Source: an uncultured bacterium
Lineage (GTDB): Bacteria > Bacillota > Clostridia > Oscillospirales > Acutalibacteraceae
Reading direction: 5' to 3'
Assembly (NCBI GenBank): GCA_945949625.1
Contig: CAMFFI010000104.1
Location: 1 to 5,059, forward strand
DNA: 5,059 nt
The first letter of the stretch is position 1. Each line of letters begins with the position of its first letter. The translations under genes were made by a program, and so were the position numbers. Positions 1-5,059 of the stretch are shown here, piece after piece. The notes beneath the pieces were generated by a model. It was given only the letters and a program-made list of their open reading frames with translations. It ran no database searches and had not been told where the DNA came from.

Positions 1-25
1 ACCCCCTCTATCCCCCTATGAGTGG

Positions 26-60
26 GCAGAAACATCCCGCCCTACGATGTTACAGGAATG
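26..60. repeat. 35-base direct repeat, left copy
   Basis: This segment recurs at 250-284 in the same orientation with 33 of 35 bases identical. The differences are A/T at the 22nd base and T/C at the 25th. It contains the core ACATCCCGCCCTACG. Read on the other strand, the core begins CGTAGGGCGGG, a style of GC-rich intergenic repeat that I associate with gut Firmicutes genomes. No open frame with coding character runs through it. Whether it is a mobile-element end or an independent dispersed repeat cannot be told from one window. Confidence 0.8.
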
Positions 61-71
61 TTTTATCTGTC

Positions 72-150
72 TGTATGGACAACCCTTGCGGTTGTCCTAA
101 AAACAAAAACGATACCTAAAAAACGGACAGCCGCAAGGGCTGTCCCTACA
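72..150. repeat. Imperfect inverted repeat made of two hairpins
   Basis: The arms at 72-97 and 125-150 are reverse complements apart from three positions. Each arm is also a hairpin by itself: GGACAACC/GGTTGTCC around CTTGC at 77-97, and GGACAGCC/GGCTGTCC around GCAAG at 125-145. The outer TGTA (72-75) pairs with TACA (147-150). The 27-base centre is A-rich. The structure can therefore form either two small hairpins or one long cruciform-like stem. This fits a MITE- or REP-like intergenic element. No transposase or coding sequence is present. A transcriptional role is possible but unsupported. Confidence 0.75.
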
Positions 151-192
151 CTGTGTCTGCAAATACTGCAAGCCTATATGTTTCAATACTCG

Positions 193-240
193 CCTCCCTC
201 TGACGAGGGAGGTGTCAAAACGCAGTTTTGACGGAGGGAG
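193..240. repeat. Double-hairpin intergenic repeat with shared stem sequence
   Basis: Hairpin one pairs CCTCCCTC (193-200) with GAGGGAGG (205-212) around TGAC. Hairpin two pairs GTCAAAAC (214-221) with GTTTTGAC (225-232) around GCA. A second GAGGGAG at 234-240 can also pair with CTCCCTC at 194-200, closing an outer stem around hairpin two, so two mutually exclusive folds exist. The CTCCCTC...GAGGGAG pattern with an internal GTCAAAA/TTTTGAC stem resembles dispersed non-coding repeats of gut Ruminococcaceae and relatives. This is recalled by style, not checked. No T-tract follows, so it is not a classical terminator. Confidence 0.75.
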
Positions 241-249
241 AGAAGTAGT

Positions 250-284
250 GCAGAAACATCCCGCCCTACGTTGCTACAGGAATG
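250..284. repeat. 35-base direct repeat, right copy
   Basis: This is the second copy of the element at 26-60, in the same orientation with two substitutions. The copies are offset by 224 bases and bracket both hairpin repeats. The identity ends sharply after AATG: the left copy continues TTTTATC and the right copy TCAAAAA. This defines the boundary on that side. Confidence 0.8.
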
Positions 285-468
285 TCAAAAATGCCTTACA
301 ATTTTTCAATAACATCTATTTAAAGCATTTAATCAGGAATTAGCACAACAAAGCTAAACAATATACTCCAAATGTTTACAATATATTGATTTTATTACCA
401 AAATAGAACACATAATTTTGTCATAAACATAAAATTTATAAAAAAAGTGTTCGAAATATGAAAAATTA
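285..468. other. AT-rich intergenic stretch without recognisable features
   Basis: This stretch is strongly AT-rich with stops in all frames. There is no plausible start with a ribosome binding site, no tRNA-like fold and no obvious operator palindrome. It probably serves as upstream promoter DNA for the gene starting at 602, possibly with A/T-tract UP-like character just before the -35 element. Together with the repeats at 26-284 it makes up a gene-free region of about 600 bases. Confidence 0.6.
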
Positions 469-497
469 TTGTAAAATTAATGTAAAAATGATATACT
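469..497 (+). promoter_or_regulatory. Predicted sigma-A-type promoter with extended -10
   Basis: A -35 box TTGTAA lies at 469-474. It is followed by a 17-base spacer and a -10 box TATACT at 492-497. A TG dinucleotide at 489-490, one base before the -10, gives an extended -10 element. Transcription would start near 503-505, leaving a leader of about 100 bases before the start codon at 602. It is the best promoter match upstream of the large gene. The flanking DNA is AT-rich, so chance matches are more likely than usual, but the three elements together with ideal spacing are convincing. Confidence 0.7.
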
Positions 498-503
498 AAA
501 TGT

Positions 504-576
504 GATTATTAGAAAAGGTGTAACTTGTGCAGTAAGTCCTATGGTCAGCGTGGATATGCATAAGACAAGCCTAATC
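504..576 (+). promoter_or_regulatory. Possible structured 5' leader
   Basis: This stretch contains a patch less AT-rich than its surroundings (about 517-571) and can fold into one nested stem. The pairs are 504-508 GATTA with 572-576 TAATC, 517-518 GG with 570-571 CC, 524-528 CTTGT with 565-569 ACAAG, 529-531 GCA with 557-559 TGC, and 536-539 GTCC with 552-555 GGAT. The apical loop is 540-551. The outer stem begins almost exactly where transcription is predicted to start and closes 14 bases before the Shine-Dalgarno. I do not recognise it as a known riboswitch class. Individual helices are short, so the fold may be chance. Confidence 0.3.
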
Positions 577-590
577 AATATTAATTAAAC

Positions 591-595
591 GGAGG
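591..595 (+). promoter_or_regulatory. Shine-Dalgarno of the large gene
   Basis: GGAGG lies six bases before the ATG at 602 and twelve bases before a second in-frame ATG at 608. The closer spacing favours 602 as the start. Confidence 0.9.
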
Positions 596-601
596 AAAAT
601 A

Positions 602-3600
602 ATGAAAATGAAAAGAAATTTAAAAAGAACTATATCTGTTGTTTTAACAGTCCTTATGATTCTTTCCACAATGATTGTGGGTGTTGTTACTGTTAATGCA
701 GCAACTACCATTTATTTCAAAAATACAAATGGTTGGACTAATGTAAGGATATATGGTTATAATGACAGTAGTACATCTGTTTATGGAGGTTGGCCGGGTA
801 CTACTGTAACTCTTGTTAATGGAACCACAGATGTTTACTCGGTAGAACTGAAAAGTGATACAGATAAAATAATATTTAATGATACTTCAGATTCTAATAC
901 TAAACAAACTGTGGATATAACAGATGTTTCTACTCAAATAAGCAATGGTAAAAATATGGTTGTATGTAATTCCACAGCAGGTACTGATGGAAAATACGGT
1001 GTAACTTGGGATACCTACAGTGGTGGGGAAACTCAGCCAACTTCACCAGACCCTACACCTTCAACAGGTGTAAAAATTTACTTTGACAATTCATCATCAT
1101 CATATAATTGGAAAACGGTGTATGCTTATGTTTATGATGAGTCAAGCACTCCTACTGTGAGCAATGGCAACTGGCCAGGTAAAGCAATGACATATGATTC
1201 AACGCTTGGATTGTACTATTATGAGGTTCCCCCTAATCTTATAAATGGTTTAGTTATTTTTAATAATAATAGCGGTTCTCAGTATCCAGGTGAAAACCAG
1301 CCCGGTCTGTCAATAGAAGGAAAATCTAAAATTTTAAAAGAAACAACTTGGTCTGATTATCAGGGTGAAACAGAGCCAACCTATACTGCACCTACAAAAG
1401 ATAAGTTAAGTGCAGGCGAAAAGGTTTATTTCCAAAGTTCAAAAGCGCTTAAAAGCGTTGAGCTGACAATAAACGGCGGAACAGAGGCTGTAAAAATGAC
1501 CTCTGTCGGTAACGTAAACGCAAAGTTCTACTACAGCTATACTCTTAAAGAAGACGCAACATCCTTTAATTTCAAAACTACCGATAAATCAGATACACCT
1601 GTCGTAACAGATTATCCTGCAACATATAAGGGGAATAATTATAATTATAATATGTTTACCGACGGTAATGCATGGGCAACCTTTGAAATTGACAAGGCAA
1701 ATGCTTATACAAGCGGCCTTTGGGTTGACGTAGCGCCTGATGTTAAACATTCATCTGTGGGACTTATCAGATGGTCAAATAAAAAGTGGGTAGCAGAAAA
1801 AGGTTTAACAGGAACATTAGGTAATAACGTTTACAACCTTTATATTCCGTCAGGAAATACAACAGACGGCAAAAAGACTGTTCCTGTTTATTCAAAATAT
1901 TCTACTCTCACTATTGATGGTACACCCGTAAATCAAGGTAATGAATATACCTTTGAAAATAACAAGTCTTATACAGTTGTTGGTAACGGCACCTCATATA
2001 CAATGAATGTGTATATTTCTAAATCTGCCTCTGTTTTGCTTGGTACACCTACGGATATTCCTACAACAACAGGTATTGAGAAAAGTAAAGCAGTTTGGAA
2101 ATCCGGCGGATTTATGACCTTAAGTGATAACGGTGCTGTAAAGGACGGACTCCAGACACTTGATCAGATTAAGGGCAGAGGAAACTCCTCTTGGAACAGA
2201 AGCCGTGATTACATAGGAAAATATGCTTTTAACATCAAGGTTTACTCAAAAATTGACCCACTGGGTATGGGTGCAACAAAGGCAAAGAGTTTCTGCCTGC
2301 TTGCTAATAATATGGACCCGTCATTGCTCCGTAATATGGTAACATATCAGATGGCAGAAGACGCTAAGCTTCCTTTTGTACCGAACTTTAAATCAGTTGA
2401 CTTGTTTGATAACGGCGATTACCTCGGTACATATCTTCTTACTGAAAAGGTTGATGTAGGCAGCAGTAAGCTTGTTCATGGTGAAACAACTGAGAATATT
2501 CACAGTAAAGCTGATGAAAACTCTAAACAAACATCAAGCTACACGTATAATAGTAAACAATATAATATTCAGTATACATCAAATTTAAACGCTGACGGTC
2601 TTACAGGAGATGCCTTTAAAAATAAGTCCTATCTCCTTGAATTTGATTTAGCAACAAGAGCAAAGGAAGAGGCTTGCTGGTTTGAAACACCTCAGGGAAA
2701 ATATGTTGCATTTAAGGCTCCTGAATTTGCGTCATTAGATGAAGTTAAGTATGTGGCAGAAAAGTGGGCAAAAGCAGAGGAAGCTGTTTATAAAGGCGAT
2801 TATGACGCAGCTTCTCAGCTTATTGATATGAAATCTTTTGCTGAAACATATCTTGTTCAGGAATTCACAAAGAACCTTGATTCTGCTGAAACAAGCTACT
2901 ATGTATATTTCGACGGTACTCAGGGCGAAAATACAAAGTGGAAAGCTACTCCGATTTGGGATTATGACTGGACATTAGGTGAGTATATATACGGTGATAA
3001 TAAAGAAATCGTAAAAGATACAAATTCAACAAATGATTTAACGACAACAAGTGGTTGGTTTGCAAAGTTTAAGGTTTTAACTGTAGATGAAAATAATGTA
3101 ACTAAACCCGGTGTGCTTAACTTCCAGGCTAAGCTTGCTAATATCAGCAAATTCTGGGAGAACGATGTTAAATATGTATGGAACCATGGATTTAAAACTT
3201 CTGCTGAGAAGGTATTTAATTCTACAATAGATAATTTTTATAATGATAATGCGGCTTCTTTTGCAATGAATGAAGTGCTTTGGAGTTCTATTGCTAACAA
3301 TCCCACAGGCGAATGGGGTACCAAAAAAACCGGCAATAATCCTTCTGAAACAAGAAATTACTTAAAATCTTGGGGACAAGACCGTACAACATGGATGAAC
3401 GAAACCGGCGGACTTTCAGCCAGTGTAACAACTGTTTACGCAGATCCTGCTGATTTTGGCAACCCCGACACACTTTATGCAATTGTTGACGGTACGCCAA
3501 AATCTATGGAAAAAATTACAACTGAAGAAGATGCACACTATGGATTCTTTGCAGTTACAGTTGTAAAATCATCTGCTTCTAACATTTCATTTGCTGTTCC

Positions 3601-4780
3601 TAATGACGGTTCTACTAAAATCGGTGCTACTTCAACACTTACAGCAGGAAAGGATTATCACGTATCTGCTTCAGGTGTTACATCAGAAGCTGCAACAGCA
3701 GACTGCACTTCAGGTCATAAGCCTTATGTAAAGGTAAATCTCAGCAATAATTCTGTTGAGATAAACACACTTGTAACAGTTACATCTGAAGTGTTAAGAG
3801 CTTTATCTTATGACAAAGTAACCGGTACAGACCCAAGCGGAAATGCCGTTACAATTTCATCAGACGGTAAATTCACACCAACTGCTGCCGGAGATTATAT
3901 ATTTACAGTAAAAGCTAAAAACTACCACGGCTCTGCTTCTGCAAAAGCTACATTGACTGTAACAGAACAGCAGGAAACAACTGAGGCTACAACAGCAGCT
4001 CCGACAACCGAACCTGCTACAACCGAACCTGCTACAACCGAGCCTGCTACAACAGAGCCTGTTACAACCGAACCTGTTACAACTGAGCCTACCACAACTC
4101 AGCCTGCAGGTACTGAAATTACAAACCTGAATGTTAAGTTCAAAGGCACAACACTCTCTTACTTAGTACCGTCCCTTGAAGTCAAAGACGCTGACGGAAA
4201 TGTTGTTTTTGACAAGGCAGAACTTTCAAGAACAAGAGATAGAATAGGCGTTCATTTTGAAGGCTCATACGCTTTTGAATGGTTTAGCACAACAGTAAGC
4301 GAAACACTTAAATCTGACGAAAGCTATACCTTTACATTTACAACAAATGGAAGTAAAATGTCAGCTGTTCTTGTTCCTGAATTGTCAGGATATGCAAGCG
4401 GCTCAACAATATTTGTTGCTGTTGATAACCTTCACAACGGTACTGAAGCTGTAGATATTACAAAGAATGAAACCGCAAAAACAACATACCGTACATCGGT
4501 TCATATGATTTCTAACGTGGATTCAACAATTCAGTTAGCAAGAATTAACCTGACTACTGTAAATTCAAGCGGTACACAAACATCAACTACTTATAAATTA
4601 GGCGATGTTAACCGTGATAATAAGCTGAATATTATGGATGCAACAACCTTACAGCTTAAGCTTGCAGAGCTTGAAAATGAGGAAGAAAACGACAGTACTC
4701 TCGGCGACTTTAATGTTGACGGTGACTTGAACGTTGGAGACGCTACCACATTACAGCTCTCACTTGCAAGCCTGTACTGA
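602..4780 (+). CDS. Secreted dockerin protein with CBM26-like modules and a CotH kinase domain
   Basis: This encodes a 1392-residue exported protein. Residues 1-33 form a signal peptide: basic MKMKRNLKR, a hydrophobic core to about 31, and probable cleavage after VNA (33). Residues 35-138 and 157-255 are two CBM26-like starch-binding modules. Each has a Tyr-rich strand and a WPG turn (Y51, Y53, W64; Y174, Y176, W191). Residues 270-480 are beta-rich and unassigned. Residues 500-935 match the CotH atypical kinase family: GRGNSSW (525-531), LLRN (575-578), GTYLLTEK (609-616), NLD (758-760), and WDYDW (786-790) as likely metal/ATP ligands. Residues 940-1120 look Ig-like. A TTEPx linker (1135-1169) leads to an unrecognised module (about 1171-1325). 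Residues 1333-1392 are a type I dockerin with two calcium loops (D1335-D1346, D1369-D1380). Family knowledge: CotH phosphorylates secreted proteins, and dockerins bind scaffold cohesins. I infer a kinase-like protein anchored to a starch- or fibre-bound complex. Its substrate is unknown. It appears monocistronic. Confidence 0.95.
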   Translation: MKMKRNLKRTISVVLTVLMILSTMIVGVVTVNAATTIYFKNTNGWTNVRIYGYNDSSTSVYGGWPGTTVTLVNGTTDVYSVELKSDTDKIIFNDTSDSNTKQTVDITDVSTQISNGKNMVVCNSTAGTDGKYGVTWDTYSGGETQPTSPDPTPSTGVKIYFDNSSSSYNWKTVYAYVYDESSTPTVSNGNWPGKAMTYDSTLGLYYYEVPPNLINGLVIFNNNSGSQYPGENQPGLSIEGKSKILKETTWSDYQGETEPTYTAPTKDKLSAGEKVYFQSSKALKSVELTINGGTEAVKMTSVGNVNAKFYYSYTLKEDATSFNFKTTDKSDTPVVTDYPATYKGNNYNYNMFTDGNAWATFEIDKANAYTSGLWVDVAPDVKHSSVGLIRWSNKKWVAEKGLTGTLGNNVYNLYIPSGNTTDGKKTVPVYSKYSTLTIDGTPVNQGNEYTFENNKSYTVVGNGTSYTMNVYISKSASVLLGTPTDIPTTTGIEKSKAVWKSGGFMTLSDNGAVKDGLQTLDQIKGRGNSSWNRSRDYIGKYAFNIKVYSKIDPLGMGATKAKSFCLLANNMDPSLLRNMVTYQMAEDAKLPFVPNFKSVDLFDNGDYLGTYLLTEKVDVGSSKLVHGETTENIHSKADENSKQTSSYTYNSKQYNIQYTSNLNADGLTGDAFKNKSYLLEFDLATRAKEEACWFETPQGKYVAFKAPEFASLDEVKYVAEKWAKAEEAVYKGDYDAASQLIDMKSFAETYLVQEFTKNLDSAETSYYVYFDGTQGENTKWKATPIWDYDWTLGEYIYGDNKEIVKDTNSTNDLTTTSGWFAKFKVLTVDENNVTKPGVLNFQAKLANISKFWENDVKYVWNHGFKTSAEKVFNSTIDNFYNDNAASFAMNEVLWSSIANNPTGEWGTKKTGNNPSETRNYLKSWGQDRTTWMNETGGLSASVTTVYADPADFGNPDTLYAIVDGTPKSMEKITTEEDAHYGFFAVTVVKSSASNISFAVPNDGSTKIGATSTLTAGKDYHVSASGVTSEAATADCTSGHKPYVKVNLSNNSVEINTLVTVTSEVLRALSYDKVTGTDPSGNAVTISSDGKFTPTAAGDYIFTVKAKNYHGSASAKATLTVTEQQETTEATTAAPTTEPATTEPATTEPATTEPVTTEPVTTEPTTTQPAGTEITNLNVKFKGTTLSYLVPSLEVKDADGNVVFDKAELSRTRDRIGVHFEGSYAFEWFSTTVSETLKSDESYTFTFTTNGSKMSAVLVPELSGYASGSTIFVAVDNLHNGTEAVDITKNETAKTTYRTSVHMISNVDSTIQLARINLTTVNSSGTQTSTTYKLGDVNRDNKLNIMDATTLQLKLAELENEEENDSTLGDFNVDGDLNVGDATTLQLSLASLY
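4004..4108 (+). repeat. Seven in-frame 15-base repeats encoding a TTEPx linker
   Basis: Seven consecutive pentapeptide units (TTEPA three times, TTEPV twice, TTEPT, TTQPA) are coded by near-identical 15-base units, the first being ACAACCGAACCTGCT. They form a Thr/Pro/Glu-rich flexible linker joining the Ig-like region to the module before the dockerin. Such linkers are usual in cellulosomal proteins and are often O-glycosylated. Wobble positions vary (ACC/ACA/ACT for Thr, GAA/GAG for Glu). The array is therefore not brand new, but copy number could still change by slippage or recombination. Confidence 0.95.
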
Positions 4781-4836
4781 TATGAATTGACTTAATTAAT
4801 CCCATTAATCTTTGGCTTATAATTAAATAATTTACA

Positions 4837-4867
4837 AAAACCGCAGCGATATATTCGCTGCGGTTTT
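4837..4867. terminator. Terminator of the dockerin gene, probably bidirectional
   Basis: A perfect 13-base-pair stem is formed by AAAACCGCAGCGA (4837-4849) and TCGCTGCGGTTTT (4855-4867) around the loop TATAT. The GC-rich core sits next to a T run on the plus strand. On the minus strand the A run at 4836-4840 supplies a five-base T tract, so it can stop transcription in both directions. It lies 56 bases after the stop of the large gene. Confidence 0.88.
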
Positions 4868-4881
4868 GAAGTTTATCCTAT

Positions 4882-4913
4882 AAAAAAGCCCTTGCCCATA
4901 ATATGAGCAAGGG
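4882..4913 (-). terminator. Rho-independent terminator of the minus-strand gene
   Basis: Read on the minus strand, CCCTTGCTCAT (4913-4903) pairs with ATGGGCAAGGG (4899-4889) around ATT. One pair is a U-G wobble. After one further base comes a six-base T tract (complement of A at 4882-4887). The orientation and T tract fit termination of the gene entering from the right, whose stop codon is 9 bases upstream of the stem. Confidence 0.87.
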
Positions 4914-4922
4914 TTAAAATAT

Positions 4923-5059
4923 TTATTCAATTATATGGTCGCAGTAATTACACATTAAATGTCCGTCAACTCCGTAATGACAATGATTTGGAAGATACTG
5001 CTCTGTATGAGTTATGCATTTCTTGTTGCGGCATCTGCTGTTTGTAAGCTGAGGCTTGT
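4923..5059 (-). CDS. pyrI: Aspartate carbamoyltransferase regulatory chain, C-terminal part (partial)
   Basis: The last 44 codons of a minus-strand gene that enters from the right edge and stops with TAA at 4925-4923. The visible peptide includes CRNKKCITHTEQ and, near the end, CNYCDHIIE. The zinc-ligand spacing C-x4-C, 21 residues, C-x2-C closely matches the C-terminal zinc domain of PyrI (C-x4-C, 23 residues, C-x2-C in the E. coli protein). The CIT...EQ stretch also fits. In that enzyme the zinc domain makes the contact with the catalytic PyrB chain in the first committed step of pyrimidine synthesis. All four expected cysteines are present, plus an extra Cys between the pairs. The start and allosteric domain lie outside the window. 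A PyrB-PyrI fusion is possible, since only the tail is visible. Its terminator follows at once. Confidence 0.8.
   Translation of the reverse strand, partial: KPQLTNSRCRNKKCITHTEQYLPNHCHYGVDGHLMCNYCDHIIE

Noticed and set aside
22..231. Plus-strand frame of 69 codons in the repeat region
   Set aside because: It runs across the direct repeat and both hairpin elements, lacks a ribosome binding site and has no protein-like composition. It is a by-product of GC-rich repeats.
26..284. CRISPR array or phage attachment site pair
   Set aside because: There are only two 35-base copies offset by 224 bases, with structured repeats rather than spacers between them. There is no cas gene, integrase or tRNA nearby.
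418..440. TTGTCA as an alternative -35 box
   Set aside because: No -10-like hexamer sits 16-18 bases downstream; the nearest, TTTATA, is only 11 bases away. The pair at 469-497 is much better.
504..576. Known riboswitch such as cyclic-di-GMP, THF or preQ1
   Set aside because: None of the conserved cores I can recall for these classes appears. Only generic short stems are seen.
541..588. Possible 15-codon leader peptide ending just before the Shine-Dalgarno at 591
   Set aside because: The ATG at 541 has no ribosome binding site at a useful distance, and the peptide (MVSVDMHKTSLININ) shows no run of regulatory codons. Its position just before the main gene is suggestive but not enough.
2962..3500. 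Two short minus-strand frames (2962-3150 and 3294-3500)
   Set aside because: They lie opposite the strongly supported CotH coding sequence, have no ribosome binding site or family likeness, and are antisense shadows.

Overview
This AT-rich window looks like a chromosomal segment of a low-GC, Gram-positive gut or rumen anaerobe of the Ruminococcus / Oscillospiraceae type. The reasons are a secreted protein ending in a ruminococcal-looking type I dockerin, starch-binding-like modules at its N-terminus, strong GGAGG ribosome binding, and hairpin-rich intergenic repeats of a kind common in gut Firmicutes. The genus is inferred from style, not from a database match.

Layout. Bases 1-284 hold no gene. 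They are packed with small repeats: two 35-base direct copies (26-60 and 250-284, differing at two positions) bracket a 26-base-arm inverted repeat (72-150) and a double hairpin (193-240). Bases 285-468 are very AT-rich with nothing recognisable. A good sigma-A-type promoter with an extended -10 (469-497) follows. It leads into a leader of about 100 bases that can fold into a nested stem and ends in a strong Shine-Dalgarno.

The window is dominated by one gene (602-4780) for a 1392-residue secreted multidomain protein. In order it has a signal peptide, two CBM26-like starch-binding modules, further beta-rich modules, a complete CotH-type atypical protein kinase domain, an Ig-like region, a seven-unit TTEPx linker, an unrecognised module and a C-terminal dockerin. 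The natural reading is a CotH kinase-like protein that is exported, binds alpha-glucan through its N-terminus and plugs into a cohesin scaffold (cellulosome or amylosome type) through its C-terminus.

Downstream, two terminator hairpins (4837-4867 and 4889-4913) separate this gene from a convergent gene on the minus strand. Only the last 44 codons of that gene lie inside the window (4923-5059). They encode a Cys4 zinc-binding tail matching the C-terminus of the aspartate carbamoyltransferase regulatory chain (PyrI), so pyrimidine biosynthesis genes probably continue to the right. The two genes share no evident function and are simply convergent neighbours.
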